Shown here piece by piece: positions 35,010 to 45,336 of a stretch of DNA of 64,000 nt (positions within the stretch are counted from its first letter, which is position 1; each line of letters opens with the position of its first letter). The DNA comes from Alistipes indistinctus YIT 12060 (GTDB lineage: Bacteria > Bacteroidota > Bacteroidia > Bacteroidales > Rikenellaceae), in the NCBI RefSeq assembly GCF_025144995.1, contig NZ_CP102250.1, forward strand, positions 2,418,001 through 2,482,000, given 5' to 3'. Both the position numbers and the translations under genes were made by a program. Under the pieces are notes generated by a model. The model was not told the origin of the DNA. It saw only the letters and a list, made by a program, of their open reading frames with translations, and ran no database searches.

Positions 35010-35555
35010 ATGAGCAATTACCATTTGTTGACAGATGTCCTTTATCACCAGGACGGTGTCGTAGCCCGCAAGAAAAACCCCGTTTTCCCCCTCGTTGTAG
35101 TCGCAGCCGGTATCGGTCTGTCTATTTGGAGCCTGAACGCTCCTGCACTGGAAGACAGCAAGAACCTTTCCGCATCGCTGATGCTGGTGGGCGGCGTCGT
35201 GGCGCTGCTCGGACTGATCCGGCTGGTGATGGCCTTCACCGGCAAGAAACCCGTTTACGGGCCTACCGGTGAGACGCTGACCCGCAAGGAGCTCTTTTTC
35301 GAGGCGCAGGACCGACAGGCGCTGCTGGCGGCTTTCCAGGCCGGAGACATGGAAAAAATCGAGCGGATCCCGCACGGCCACAGCTCCAATGTGCTGCTGA
35401 TGATTTACACTACTCCCAGCGGTTCCTGCACACTGGCTCAGGTGCAGGAGTACGTACCGCACGAATTCGTCGCCGTGACCGATGTGGCGCGGTTTTCGCA
35501 GGCTGCCGTTAAAGAACCGCAGACAGCCGCCAAAAACGTAGCCGTTTCGGCCTGA
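35010..35555 (+). CDS. Two-segment membrane protein of unknown function
   Basis: 181 residues: a short N-terminal cytoplasmic part (MSNYHLLTDVLYHQDG), two membrane segments (about 25-43, FPLVVVAAGIGLSIWSL, and about 54-75, SLMLVGGVVALLGLIRLVM), then a soluble domain of about 100 residues with GETLTRKELFFEAQDRQ. I do not recognise the family. It precedes the thioesterase gene by about 60 bases on the same strand, so they may share a transcript. Confidence 0.7.
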   Translation: MSNYHLLTDVLYHQDGVVARKKNPVFPLVVVAAGIGLSIWSLNAPALEDSKNLSASLMLVGGVVALLGLIRLVMAFTGKKPVYGPTGETLTRKELFFEAQDRQALLAAFQAGDMEKIERIPHGHSSNVLLMIYTTPSGSCTLAQVQEYVPHEFVAVTDVARFSQAAVKEPQTAAKNVAVSA

Positions 35556-35616
35556 AAACTGCGGGACCGCGGGAGGCGGCTCCTTTACCGATAACTAAGC
35601 AATAATACGAATTAAA

Positions 35617-36057
35617 ATGGCATTGGAAGCATTGAAAACCTGCCGCCTGATCAAGAGCGAAGACCTGAACCACCACGGGACGCTCTTCGCCGGCAGGTGT
35701 GCGGAGTGGTTTGTGGAGTCGGGTTTTATCGCCGTGGCGGCGAAACTTGACCCGCGAACGGTGGTTTGTCTCAAAATTCATGGAATGGAGTTCCTGCACC
35801 CGGTGACGCTCGGCAGTGTGCTTACCTTCGAGAGCCGCATCGTTGCGACGGGACGCAGCACGATTGTCGTTTACGTCAAATCGTTCGAGAGCAAGACCCC
35901 CGATCGTATCTATTCCGACGGGTTCATCACGTTCTGCCATGTGGACGAGCATACGCACGCCTGTCCGCACGGATTGTCGGCCAGTCCCGAGACGCCCGAG
36001 GAGATCGAACTGAACCTCGCCGCCAAAGAGTTGCTGGCACGCAGGAAAAAAGCGTGA
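35617..36057 (+). CDS. Acyl-CoA thioesterase, hotdog fold
   Basis: 146 residues. Hydrolyses acyl-CoA to free acid and CoA; chain-length preference unknown. The single hotdog domain has the catalytic-region motif NHHGTLFAGRCAEWFVESG (Asn, His and Asp/Glu region of YciA/BFIT-type enzymes) and FLHPVTLGSVLTFESRIV. It is followed by an intrinsic terminator at 36217. One of several metabolic genes lying inside the dcw cluster. Confidence 0.85.
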   Translation: MALEALKTCRLIKSEDLNHHGTLFAGRCAEWFVESGFIAVAAKLDPRTVVCLKIHGMEFLHPVTLGSVLTFESRIVATGRSTIVVYVKSFESKTPDRIYSDGFITFCHVDEHTHACPHGLSASPETPEEIELNLAAKELLARRKKA

Positions 36058-36216
36058 TGCCGAAGAATTTATCGAATATCGGTATGGAAGAGTCTGTTTA
36101 ATAATCTATTGAATAAATTTATTTTATATTATTTAGAGGATATCCGATTGAGTACGATTATCGTGTTTTAAGTTTGAATTATAAAAATTTAAGGTTAGTA
36201 AAAGTATTTCTCAGCG

Positions 36217-36249
36217 AGGGCCGGTGCCGTGAAGGTGCCGGCCCTTTTT
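36217..36249 (+). terminator. Intrinsic terminator downstream of the thioesterase gene
   Basis: AGGGCCGG (36217-36224) pairs with CCGGCCCT (36238-36245), followed by TTTTTG. It lies 160 bases after the stop. Confidence 0.8.
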
Positions 36250-36503
36250 GTATGCAGCGAGTGGCGATTGCCAGGCGGGGCGGTTCGTGGTTCCCGGTTC
36301 GTTGGTGGTTTGTTTTCGGTTCGTTTGCGGGGCTGCGGTCCTGTCCGTTGTATAGGGTGCGTTTGTCGTGTCGGCGGAGGTTTGTGAGGGGAAGGCGACT
36401 TGTCCCGCACGCCGTCGGGCGGGGGTAAACGGTATGGCACGGAGCATCGGAAAATCGCGGCGATTTATTCGTCACGGGGCGGTGCATTTTGCGCGGAAAT
36501 GGC

Positions 36504-36511
36504 TACTTTTG
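36504..36511 (+). promoter_or_regulatory. -7 promoter element of the antiporter gene
   Basis: TACTTTTG, 140 bases before the ATG at 36651. TTTG at 36488-36491 is 12 bases upstream. Confidence 0.5.
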
Positions 36512-36650
36512 CAGTGAAGTTCCGAGGCACCCGGGCTCTTTTTTTTGTGCAGCCGGCTTTCCACCCCCGTTTGCCAGTATGCAGGGCCGGGGTTGTGCAA
36601 AGCCTGTTCCGCATGGGGATGTCCCGGACTTCCAAATCCGAATCCGAAAG

Positions 36651-38966
36651 ATGGCACACCTTAATCCGCTGATTTCCGACCTCGCGCTGATTCTGGGCGT
36701 GGCGGGTATCATCACACTGCTGTTCAAAAAACTGAAACAGCCGGTCGTGCTGGGCTACATCGTCGCCGGATTCCTTTGCAGCGGGAATTTCCTGCTCGAA
36801 GGGGTGTCGAACGTGGATAACGTGAATATCTGGGCCGAGATCGGCATCATCTTCCTGCTCTTTTCGCTCGGGCTCGAGTTCAGCTTCAACAAATTGATGG
36901 AGGTGGGCGGCCCCGCGCTGATGACGGCGATGGTGATCATCGCCGGGATGATGTGCACCGGCTTTATGGCCGGACGCATGCTGCACTGGACCACGACCGA
37001 CAGTATTTTCCTCGGCGGCATGCTGTCCATGTCCTCGACCACGATCATCATCAAGGCGTTCGACGACCTGGGCCTGCGTAACCGCAAATTTACCGGGCAG
37101 GTGTTCGGCGTACTGATCGTCGAAGACCTGTTCGCCGTGGTGCTGCTCGTGCTGTTTTCGACCCTTTACATGCAGAAGAACGTCGAAGAGGCAGATATTG
37201 CAGGACGGTTGTTCAAACTGCTCTTTTTCCTCGTTTCGTGGTTCGTTGTGGCGATTTACCTGATCCCGTCGCTGTTGCGGCGCGTACGGCGGTTGCTCAA
37301 TGCCGAGACGTTGCTGGTCATTTCGCTGGGCCTGTGCCTCGGTATGGTCGTGCTGGCCAATTCGGTCGGCTTTTCGTCGGCCCTCGGCGCGTTCGTAATG
37401 GGCTCGGTACTGGCCGGGACCTCCGAAGCCAAAGCGATCGAAAAAGTGATGGCGCCGGTCAAAGACCTCTTTGGGGCGGTTTTTTTCGTGTCGGTCGGCA
37501 TGCTGGTCGAACCTCCGCTGCTGTGGCAGTATATGGGACCGATCCTGTTGCTTACCCTCGTGGTGATTGCAGGGCAGATTTTTTACGGGACGATCGGTTT
37601 CCTGATTTCGGGACAGGATTTGCGCTTGTCGCTGCAATCCTCTTTTTCGCTCGCGCAGATCGGAGAGTTCGCCTTTATTATCGCGGCGCTCGGGCTTACG
37701 CTCGGTGTGACCAGTTCGTTCCTCTATCCGGTGGCGGTGGCCGTTTCGGTGATTACCACCTTCACAACGCCTTTCGTAATTAAGCAGAGCGAGCCTGCCT
37801 ACCGCTGGCTCGAGGGGCATTTGCCTCGGAGGTTCAAGATGTTTCTCGCCCGGTACAGTGCGGCGTCGCAGAGCGCCGAGAACCAGAGCGCATGGCGGCA
37901 GCTGCTCAAGCGCTCGCTGCTCAGCATATCGTTTTACAGCATCCTGCTGGGAGGGTTGGTGTGGGTGGCCGTGACCTACTATATGCCGTGGGTCGAGGAG
38001 TGGGTCCCGGGATTCTGGGGGAATATCCTCTCGACCACGACGACGATCCTGGCGATGGCGCCGCTGCTGTGGGCACTGGCGCTGAGACATTTGAACCGCA
38101 AGTTGTTCGCGGCGCTGTGGAAAGATCCGCGTTTCAACCACGGCCTGCTCGTCGGGCTGATGCTGCTGAGGTTCTTCCTTTCGGCCGCATTCGTGATGGC
38201 GGTACTTGTGCATCTTTATTCGTACCGCTGGGGGACGATCATCGGTTTCCTGCTGATCCTGCTTTCGATAGCGGTCTTCTGGAAACGGATCAAACATAAT
38301 TTTCTCCATTTCGAAAGGCGTTTCTACGCGAACCTACATGCGGTTGACCGCGATAAGATCACGGTGCTGGACAAGCGCACGAAGTTCCTGCACCTGGCAC
38401 GGCTTACCGTTTCGGCCGACAGCCGTTTCGTCGGCAAGAGCCTGCGGACGCTCGACCTGCGCACGCGCAGGGGCATCACCATCGTGTCGATCCAGCGCGG
38501 CAGCCGTAAGATCAACATTCCCCATTCGGACGATATCCTGCTGCCGGCCGACCGGATTGCGGTGGTGGGTACGGATGCCGAACTGAAGCGTTTTGCCGCC
38601 GAAGTGGAGGTCGAACCCGCTGCACCTACTTCCGGAGTGGACGAAGTGGTGATGCGGCAGTTTTCGGTAAGTCCTTCTTCGGTGCTGGTGGGGATGACCG
38701 TCTCGCAGTTCGTCGTGATGTGCGGCGGCGAGGGGATCGTGATCGGGATCGAACGGCAGGACGGGACTTTCGTCGAGCCGCTGGGGCTGGTCCGTTTCCG
38801 TCCCTACGACCTGGTGTGGGTGGCGGGTACCCGGGAACCCCTGCGCAAACTGCTCGGCAGCGATGCGCTTCCGGTTCGGAAGGACCCGGGAAAAGGCGCC
38901 GGTCACGGACTCCTGATGCGGATCGGCGCGCGGCTGTGGCTGTGGCTTACCGGGCGGAGCCGTTAA
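36651..38966 (+). CDS. CPA2-family cation:proton antiporter (KefB-like) with TrkA-C domains
   Basis: 771 residues from the ATG at 36651 (MAHLNPLISDLALILG); the frame is open upstream to 36489, but that part overlaps the promoter and has no homology. Residues about 5-380 form the 12-13-helix Na+/H+ exchanger domain (FSLGLEFSF, SMSSTTIIIKAF, VLIVEDLFAVV with the ion-binding Asp, GAFVMGSVLAGT). More membrane segments follow at about 425-550, then two RCK_C/TrkA-C-like ligand domains (about 570-650 and 670-740). Likely exports K+ or Na+ for protons at the inner membrane. An NAD-binding TrkA-N domain is not evident between them. Confidence 0.88.
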   Translation: MAHLNPLISDLALILGVAGIITLLFKKLKQPVVLGYIVAGFLCSGNFLLEGVSNVDNVNIWAEIGIIFLLFSLGLEFSFNKLMEVGGPALMTAMVIIAGMMCTGFMAGRMLHWTTTDSIFLGGMLSMSSTTIIIKAFDDLGLRNRKFTGQVFGVLIVEDLFAVVLLVLFSTLYMQKNVEEADIAGRLFKLLFFLVSWFVVAIYLIPSLLRRVRRLLNAETLLVISLGLCLGMVVLANSVGFSSALGAFVMGSVLAGTSEAKAIEKVMAPVKDLFGAVFFVSVGMLVEPPLLWQYMGPILLLTLVVIAGQIFYGTIGFLISGQDLRLSLQSSFSLAQIGEFAFIIAALGLTLGVTSSFLYPVAVAVSVITTFTTPFVIKQSEPAYRWLEGHLPRRFKMFLARYSAASQSAENQSAWRQLLKRSLLSISFYSILLGGLVWVAVTYYMPWVEEWVPGFWGNILSTTTTILAMAPLLWALALRHLNRKLFAALWKDPRFNHGLLVGLMLLRFFLSAAFVMAVLVHLYSYRWGTIIGFLLILLSIAVFWKRIKHNFLHFERRFYANLHAVDRDKITVLDKRTKFLHLARLTVSADSRFVGKSLRTLDLRTRRGITIVSIQRGSRKINIPHSDDILLPADRIAVVGTDAELKRFAAEVEVEPAAPTSGVDEVVMRQFSVSPSSVLVGMTVSQFVVMCGGEGIVIGIERQDGTFVEPLGLVRFRPYDLVWVAGTREPLRKLLGSDALPVRKDPGKGAGHGLLMRIGARLWLWLTGRSR

Positions 38967-39043
38967 AGGGACGCGGTCGGAAAGTGTCAATAAGATGTCA
39001 GCTAATTGCCCGGGGCCGGACGGGACGGTATTGTGCAAAAGCC

Positions 39044-39051
39044 TATATTTG
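39044..39051 (+). promoter_or_regulatory. -7 promoter element of murE
   Basis: TATATTTG, 17 bases before the ATG at 39069. Suggests murE and the genes after it have their own promoter inside the cluster. Confidence 0.6.
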
Positions 39052-39068
39052 TATATTGCAAATTTTGT

Positions 39069-40523
39069 ATGCGGATGTTAGATAAATTGTTGCAGGGCGT
39101 CGAGGTGCGCTCGCTCGTGGGTGACGGGACCGTCGCGGTCGGCCGCCTCGAGTTCGATTCGAGGAAGGTGGTGCCGGGTACGCTCTTTTTCGCTACGCGG
39201 GGCACGCAGGCCGACGGCCATGCCTATATTCCTGCCGCGGTCGCAGCCGGGGCGGCGGCCGTGGTGTGCGAGGAGCTGCCCGCCGAACGGCCCGCCGGGG
39301 TGACTTTCGTACAGGTGCCCGATTCGACCGTTGCGCTGGGGCAGGTCGCGTCGGCTTTTTACGGGCATCCGAGCCGCCGGTTGAAGCTGGTGGGCGTGAC
39401 CGGGACGAACGGCAAAACCACTACCGCGACGCTGCTCTACCGCATGTTCCGCAGGTTGGGCTATAAAGCCGGGCTGATCTCGACCGTGGTCTACTGCGTG
39501 GACGACCGCGAGATCCCTTCTACGCATACCACTCCCGACAGCATCCGGCTCAACGCGATGATGGCCGAAATGGTCGAAGCGGGCTGCGACTACTGTTTCA
39601 TGGAGGTGAGCTCGCACTCGCTGGTGCAGCACCGCACGGCGGGGCTGGCCTTCGTGGGCGGAATCTTCAGCAACATCACGCACGACCACCTCGATTACCA
39701 CAAGACATTCGCCGAATATATCCGGGCCAAGAAGCTCTTTTTCGACGGACTGCCCGCCGGGGCTTTCGCGCTGACAAACGCCGACGACCGCAACGGAATG
39801 GTGATGGTGCAAAATACGAAAGCGACCGTCAAGACCTACGCGCTGCAATCGTTCGCCGACTTCCGGTGCCGCATTGTCGAGACGCTGCTGGACGGTATGC
39901 TGCTGAATCTCGACGGCAGCGAGGTGTGGGTTAAATTCCTCGGCCGCTTCAACGCCTATAACCTCACGAGCGTTTATGCGACGGCTCTGCTTTTGGACGC
40001 CCGGCGGGACGAAGTGCTGCGTATCCTCAGTGACCTGACCTCGGTGGACGGACGTTTCGAGCCGATCCATTCAAAGGAGGGGGTCACCGCGATCGTCGAT
40101 TACGCCCATACGCCCGATGCGTTGCAGAACGTGATCGGCACGATCAATGAAATCCGCAAGAAGGACCAGAGATTATACGTGGTCGTGGGGTGCGGCGGTA
40201 ACCGCGACGCGACCAAGCGACCCGAGATGGCCAAAATCGCCGTCGACGGCAGCGATATGGCCGTACTGACTTCCGACAATCCGCGGCTGGAGGAACCGGG
40301 GGCGATTATCGAGCAGATGAAGTCCGGGTTGGAGCCCGGTGCGCGCTACCTGGCGATTACGGACCGCCGCGAGGCGATCAAAGCGGCTGTTGCGCTGGCC
40401 CGTCCGGGCGATATTATCCTCGTGGCCGGCAAAGGACACGAAACCTACCAGGACGTCGGCGGCGTGAAGCACCACTTCGACGACCGGGAGGAGGTGCGCG
40501 CGGCGTTCGGGACGGTGTTTTGA
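39069..40523 (+). CDS. murE: UDP-N-acetylmuramoyl-L-alanyl-D-glutamate--2,6-diaminopimelate ligase
   Basis: 484 residues from ATG 39069 (MRMLDKLLQG); the ATG at 39075 is equally possible. Adds meso-diaminopimelate to the peptidoglycan precursor in the cytoplasm. The ATP-binding loop is GTNGKTTTATL, the carbamylated-Lys region follows (DYHKTFAEYIRAKKLFF), and the substrate-specificity motif is SDNPRLEEP. The DNPR form indicates DAP rather than lysine. The C-terminal GKGHETYQ is conserved. Confidence 0.96.
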   Translation: MRMLDKLLQGVEVRSLVGDGTVAVGRLEFDSRKVVPGTLFFATRGTQADGHAYIPAAVAAGAAAVVCEELPAERPAGVTFVQVPDSTVALGQVASAFYGHPSRRLKLVGVTGTNGKTTTATLLYRMFRRLGYKAGLISTVVYCVDDREIPSTHTTPDSIRLNAMMAEMVEAGCDYCFMEVSSHSLVQHRTAGLAFVGGIFSNITHDHLDYHKTFAEYIRAKKLFFDGLPAGAFALTNADDRNGMVMVQNTKATVKTYALQSFADFRCRIVETLLDGMLLNLDGSEVWVKFLGRFNAYNLTSVYATALLLDARRDEVLRILSDLTSVDGRFEPIHSKEGVTAIVDYAHTPDALQNVIGTINEIRKKDQRLYVVVGCGGNRDATKRPEMAKIAVDGSDMAVLTSDNPRLEEPGAIIEQMKSGLEPGARYLAITDRREAIKAAVALARPGDIILVAGKGHETYQDVGGVKHHFDDREEVRAAFGTVF

Positions 40524-40598
40524 GGGCATGACCGGCCGGTATGGCGGGGGCCCGGGCCTGGTAAGCGTGTGAAAAATGACGAGGTATAACCCGCATGA

Positions 40599-42272
40599 AT
40601 GTATATGGGGACTTTGAGACGACATATAATCCTGTGGTTGCTGCTGGTGCCGGTAGGACTTTGCGGGCAGAAAAACACACCCGTGACGGTGACGTGTGAA
40701 AACCGTTTCGTCGGCAGGGATTGTGTTTCGGGAGATAGTATTCCGGCTGTGCTGTACCGGTTCAACCGGCGGGTGGAGCGTATTCCGGTGCTGGATACTG
40801 TCGCGGGCAGGGCGATTGTACAGTTCCGGGATATTACCAAGAACGGGAAGTATCTGGAGCCTGTGGGACCGATGATCTCGATGGAACTGTCGGACGGAGC
40901 GGTCTTATGGCAGCGTGACATTGGCTATATATTCGGTCATACGTGGATCGATGAGGAGTTGATCGTAGAAACCGATTTGCAAAAGTCACGGCGGATCGAT
41001 CCGGAAACGGGTACGGACCTGTGGGAAAAGAAAATCCGCCTGTATGCGCTTCCGGACGATTGGTCGGGAGCGGAACCGAAAATTGGATTGGGATATGCCC
41101 AGATTATGGGTGCAAGGGGCGAGAAGGCTCAGGGATTCAATCTGGCGGACGGTTCGACGCTTTGGAAACGCCCGCTCAATTTCCAGTCCGGATGGAGCGC
41201 TTGTGATATGGTAAGCGATTCGGTCGTGCTGGTACAAGCGGACGGCCTGCACCTGTTCAATCTCTATACGGGCCAGGGATGGGATTACGAGGCGGTGATG
41301 AGCGCGCCGTATGATAAGCGGATCGCGTTGCAGGTGCTGGGGTTTGCCAGCAGTTCTTTTGCGACGGGAGGGGCGTACATGATCAAGGAGTTGCATTCCA
41401 ATGCCATCCTGTCGGATAGTGTGCTCTACTGGGCTTCGCGTGAGGAAATTGTGGCACTCGACAGTACCGACGGGCATTTGTTGTGGAAAACCCGTTTACC
41501 GGAAAAAGCCGGAAGCCGTTCGAATATTTTTGAAACGGATACGTCGATTTTCCTGATTAACCGTGGGGTAGCCGTATTCCAAAACCGGTATGTCGAGTAC
41601 GGCAGACCGTTTCTGGCTGCATACGAGAAGGCTACGGGACGGATGACGATGCTGCAGGTGGTCGACCAGCGCCGGTGCCGGATCATGGATTACGCATTCC
41701 ACGAAGGCAGTGTTTTGTTGGCTTTACAGGACCGGATTGCGGTGCATGACCTGCATACGGGTGAATTGCAGCGCGAAACGCAAATCGATACGGCCGTCGT
41801 CGGGAGGATCCTGCGGGAGGATAACGAACGTTACTGCCTGTACGATTCGGTGAAGGACCGTTTTGAATTCGTTTCGGGGGGATTGGACGACTGGACGCTG
41901 AGGACTGACAAAGATAACCTGTTGAGGTGGAATGTGCTTCGTGATGAAGCCCGGATCGTGCCCGTCGATTCCTGTTGGGTTCAGCGGGACCGATATGACA
42001 ACCTGCTGCTGGTCGGCTTGGGTGACAAGAGCTGCCTGATCGACGATAACGGTTGCAGATATGCGGAACTGGCTCTCCCGGCGACGAGGTTGCGGGGTAC
42101 GACGATGTATTCTTATACTGAGGAGGGGTTGGCCAAAGTCGATTTGAAACCTTTGCTGGATCGTCGCTATGAGCGGCCTGCCGTGCCGCAGGAGCGGGCG
42201 GCCGGAACGGCGTTGGCACTGTATGGAAGGGGGCGGGGGGCCCTGTGCGCCTCCCCAAACGATAAAATGTAG
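40599..42272 (+). CDS. Secreted PQQ-like beta-propeller protein of unknown function
   Basis: 557 residues. It begins with a signal peptide (to about residue 23, [11 protein letters not shown]). The rest is a chain of propeller blades with the PQQ/pyrrolo-quinoline-like pattern of small residues and a terminal [45 protein letters not shown]. No enzyme signature is visible, so a scaffold or binding role is likely. It sits between murE and mraY, 5 bases before the mraY ATG, and is the most surprising guest in this cluster. The family BamB is also a PQQ-like propeller, but nothing here supports that identity. GC looks slightly lower than in its neighbours. Confidence 0.75.
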   Translation: MYMGTLRRHIILWLLLVPVGLCGQKNTPVTVTCENRFVGRDCVSGDSIPAVLYRFNRRVERIPVLDTVAGRAIVQFRDITKNGKYLEPVGPMISMELSDGAVLWQRDIGYIFGHTWIDEELIVETDLQKSRRIDPETGTDLWEKKIRLYALPDDWSGAEPKIGLGYAQIMGARGEKAQGFNLADGSTLWKRPLNFQSGWSACDMVSDSVVLVQADGLHLFNLYTGQGWDYEAVMSAPYDKRIALQVLGFASSSFATGGAYMIKELHSNAILSDSVLYWASREEIVALDSTDGHLLWKTRLPEKAGSRSNIFETDTSIFLINRGVAVFQNRYVEYGRPFLAAYEKATGRMTMLQVVDQRRCRIMDYAFHEGSVLLALQDRIAVHDLHTGELQRETQIDTAVVGRILREDNERYCLYDSVKDRFEFVSGGLDDWTLRTDKDNLLRWNVLRDEARIVPVDSCWVQRDRYDNLLLVGLGDKSCLIDDNGCRYAELALPATRLRGTTMYSYTEEGLAKVDLKPLLDRRYERPAVPQERAAGTALALYGRGRGALCASPNDKM

Positions 42273-42277
42273 TTATT

Positions 42278-43525
42278 ATGTTATACCACCTGATCAAGTA
42301 TCTTTCATTGCATTTCGATATTCCCGGCGCGGGCATGTTCCTCTCGCTGTCGTTCCGGGCCGCGATGGGCATTATCCTCGCGTTGGTGATCGGCATGATC
42401 TTCGGCAAACGGATCATCCGCATGCTGCAGCGCCGCCAGATCGGCGAGGAGATCCGCAACCTCGGCCTCGAAGGACAGCTCCAGAAGCGCGGCACGCCGA
42501 CCATGGGCGGGATTATCATCCTCGCGTCGATCCTGATCCCGATCCTGCTGTTCGGCGACCTGACCAACATCTACGTCCTGCTGATGATCGTTTCGACCGT
42601 GTGGCTCGGGCTGATCGGTTTCCTGGACGACTATATCAAGGTGTTCCGCAAGAACAAAGAGGGGCTCAACGGTCGTTTCAAGATTATCGGACAGGTGGGC
42701 CTGGGCATTATCGTGGGCCTGGTCATGTGGCTCAGCCCGCAAGTGGTCGTCAAACAGAAGCTCGACCGTCATGCGCCGAAAGCGCAGGTCGAGTACGTGA
42801 ACAACAACGGCGCGCGCGCGGCCGTCTACATGGGCCCTGCGGAGAAGACCACCAAGACGACGATCCCGTTTGTCAAAGACAACGAATTCGATTATCACTG
42901 GCTGATTCCCGGCGACAGCGACGGCTGCGACCGGGCCGGGTGGCTGGTCTATGTGCTGGTGGCGATCTTCGTCATCACGGCCGTGTCGAACGGCGCGAAC
43001 CTGACCGACGGGCTCGACGGGCTCGCTTCGGGCGTCTCGGCCACGATCGTCGTGATCCTCGGCATCCTGGCGTGGCTCTCCGGTAACGTGATCTATGCCG
43101 ACTACCTGAATATCATGTACATTCCTTCGAGCGGCGAGCTTATCGTTTTCGCCGCGGCATTCGCGGGGGCCCTGTTCGGTTTCCTGTGGTACAACTGCTA
43201 TCCGGCGCAGGTCTTTATGGGCGACACCGGGTCGCTGGCCATCGGCGGCATCATCGCGGTTTTCGCGCTGCTGATCCGCAAGGAGCTGTTGTTGCCGCTG
43301 CTCTGCGGTATCTTCCTGGTCGAGGCGCTGTCGGTGCTGATCCAGCGGGGATGGTTCAAATACACCAAACGCAAATACGGCGAAGGGCGGCGCGTCTTCC
43401 TGATGGCGCCCATCCATCACCATTACCAGAAGAAGGGCTACTTCGAATCGAAGATCGTCGTACGCTTCTGGATCGTGCAGCTGTTGTTGGCTGCCATTAC
43501 GCTCGCAACGCTTAAAATCAGATAA
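42278..43525 (+). CDS. mraY: Phospho-N-acetylmuramoyl-pentapeptide-transferase
   Basis: 415 residues with about ten membrane segments. Transfers phospho-MurNAc-pentapeptide to undecaprenyl phosphate, forming lipid I. Family motifs: [13 protein letters not shown], the DD motif [23 protein letters not shown], and [21 protein letters not shown] near the end. A hydrophilic insert of about 70 residues (near 150-220, [20 protein letters not shown]) is typical of Bacteroidota MraY. The murD ATG follows after 2 bases. Confidence 0.97.
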   Translation: MLYHLIKYLSLHFDIPGAGMFLSLSFRAAMGIILALVIGMIFGKRIIRMLQRRQIGEEIRNLGLEGQLQKRGTPTMGGIIILASILIPILLFGDLTNIYVLLMIVSTVWLGLIGFLDDYIKVFRKNKEGLNGRFKIIGQVGLGIIVGLVMWLSPQVVVKQKLDRHAPKAQVEYVNNNGARAAVYMGPAEKTTKTTIPFVKDNEFDYHWLIPGDSDGCDRAGWLVYVLVAIFVITAVSNGANLTDGLDGLASGVSATIVVILGILAWLSGNVIYADYLNIMYIPSSGELIVFAAAFAGALFGFLWYNCYPAQVFMGDTGSLAIGGIIAVFALLIRKELLLPLLCGIFLVEALSVLIQRGWFKYTKRKYGEGRRVFLMAPIHHHYQKKGYFESKIVVRFWIVQLLLAAITLATLKIR

Positions 43526-43527
43526 CG

Positions 43528-44886
43528 ATGGCTCGGATTGTAGTGCTCGGAGGGGGCGAAAGCGGCTGCGGCTCGGCCGTGCTGGCTAAGGTCAAGGGGT
43601 TCGACGTGTTCCTGTCGGACCGGGGGGCGATCGCCCCGAAATACAGGGGACAACTCGAAGAGTGGCGCGTGTCGTATGAAGAGGGACGCCATACCGAAGA
43701 GTTGATTTTCGATGCCGACGAGGTGGTCAAAAGCCCCGGCATTCCGGAGAGCGCTCCGATTGTGAAGGCGCTGCGTGAGCGCGGGATTCCGGTAGTCTCG
43801 GAGATCGAATTCGCCGGGCGCTACACGGACGGTTCGCGCACGATTTGCATCACCGGCAGCAACGGCAAGACGACCACCACTACGCTCGCCTACGAAATGC
43901 TGCGGCAGGCCGACCTGAGCGTGGGCCTTGCTGGCAACATCGGGCAGAGCTTCGCGCTGGAGGTGGCCACCGAGTATTTCGACTGGTACGTGATCGAGCT
44001 GAGCAGTTTCCAACTTGACGGCATGTACGATTTCCGGGCCGACGTGGGAGTGCTGATGAACATTACGCCCGACCACCTCGACCGCTACGACCACAAGCTG
44101 CAGAATTACGTGGACAGCAAGTTTCGCATCCTTCAGAACCAGCGAGCGACCGATAAGTTCGTCTATTGCGCGGACGATCCGCTGACGCTCGAAAACCTCG
44201 GCAGGCACGATCGGAACATGGAGGTGCTGCCCTTCGGCGTGAAATGCACGGAAGGTTGTGCGGCGAGTCTCGACGGAGACACGATCCGTGTGCGGGTGGA
44301 CGGCAAGGAGCTGTCGATCGGCGTGGATGAGCTGAAGATAAAAGGGGTACACAATATTTACAACGCGATGGCCGCGTCGATCGCGGCGCTTTCGGCCGGA
44401 GTACCCCCCGAGAGCATTTGTCAGACCTTGCGCACCTTCACCGGCGTCGAACACCGGCTGGAGCCGTGCGGCGAGTACGGCGGCGTGCAGTACATTAACG
44501 ACTCGAAGGCGACGAACGTCGACTCGGTGTGGTATGCGCTCGACAGCATGCGCCGTCCGACGGTGTGGATCGCCGGGGGAACGGACAAGGGCAACGATTA
44601 CTCGCGGCTCTTCCCGCTCGTCGAAGGCCGGGTCAAGACATTGGTCTGCATGGGTGTGGACAATGCGAAGCTGATGCGCGAGTTCGCGGGACGCATACCG
44701 GAGATCGTCGACACGCATTCGCTTGGCGAAGCGATGGAGGCTGCGGTGCGGAGCGCCGCTCCGGGGGATACGGTGTTGTTATCTCCGGCCTGTGCGAGTT
44801 TCGACCTGTTCAAAAATTACGAGCAGCGCGGCGAACAGTTCAAAGCCTGGGTGGCGAAACATGCCGTCGGGAAAAAGGGCCGGTAA
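43528..44886 (+). CDS. murD: UDP-N-acetylmuramoyl-L-alanine--D-glutamate ligase
   Basis: 452 residues. Adds D-glutamate to UDP-MurNAc-L-Ala. N-terminal Rossmann domain (IVVLGGGESGCGSA), ATP loop GSNGKTTTTTL (about residue 110), ELSSFQLDGM and NITPDHLDRYD in the central domain, and the C-terminal GGTDKGNDY. It overlaps nothing and follows mraY by two bases. Confidence 0.96.
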   Translation: MARIVVLGGGESGCGSAVLAKVKGFDVFLSDRGAIAPKYRGQLEEWRVSYEEGRHTEELIFDADEVVKSPGIPESAPIVKALRERGIPVVSEIEFAGRYTDGSRTICITGSNGKTTTTTLAYEMLRQADLSVGLAGNIGQSFALEVATEYFDWYVIELSSFQLDGMYDFRADVGVLMNITPDHLDRYDHKLQNYVDSKFRILQNQRATDKFVYCADDPLTLENLGRHDRNMEVLPFGVKCTEGCAASLDGDTIRVRVDGKELSIGVDELKIKGVHNIYNAMAASIAALSAGVPPESICQTLRTFTGVEHRLEPCGEYGGVQYINDSKATNVDSVWYALDSMRRPTVWIAGGTDKGNDYSRLFPLVEGRVKTLVCMGVDNAKLMREFAGRIPEIVDTHSLGEAMEAAVRSAAPGDTVLLSPACASFDLFKNYEQRGEQFKAWVAKHAVGKKGR

Positions 44887-45336
44887 GACGTTTCGGGCCG
44901 GTTGTGCGGCGAGTCCCGGAGGCGTGCGGCTTTGAAAGGCCGGTTCACGGAGGTGCGGGATCGCGTCCTGTCCGGTAACGGCCGGGGGAGATGCACGGCG
45001 GATATGCGGTGAATGTGCAGTCCCGGCACCCGGCGATCTGCCGATAGGCCGGCGAAATGTCCGGAAGAGGCCGGAGTACAAGCATTTGGCAGGGAGCCGC
45101 AGATGCCGATGGGATGCGGGGACTTACGGTCCGGTTGCGGCGAGCGGATGGGGATCGTGATTCGGAAGGGATTTACGGAAAGCTCGTGATAAGGCAGCCG
45201 TGGATTTGCAGCCGACGCACCGGTAAACGGGCGACAGATTCTGTAGAAATAAACCGGAAGAGTATCCGTGGATGGAAGGACGAAGCGTTCACGGGAAAAC
45301 CCCTGAAAAATAATTTACGAGCGAGGACAGAGACTA
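44887..45336. other. Intergenic region between murD and ftsW
   Basis: 450 bases, GC-rich except for the last 100. A plus-strand frame at 45057-45419 overlaps the ftsW start and has no recognisable domain; I reject it. No promoter or terminator is clear. Confidence 0.5.

Larger units (their letters stand above)
36058..36650. other. Intergenic region before the antiporter gene
   Basis: About 590 bases: an AT-rich stretch (36090-36210), the thioesterase terminator, then GC-rich sequence with no supported gene and the promoter element at 36504-36511. Confidence 0.5.

Noticed and set aside
36465-38309. Long antisense open frame (614 codons) over the antiporter gene
   Set aside because: It is the complement of a well-supported membrane protein gene; the product is rich in Arg, Gln, His and Glu with no domain. 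Similar antisense frames at 3031-5304, 17151-19586, 21582-23444, 45445-47103 and 50903-52549 are rejected for the same reason.
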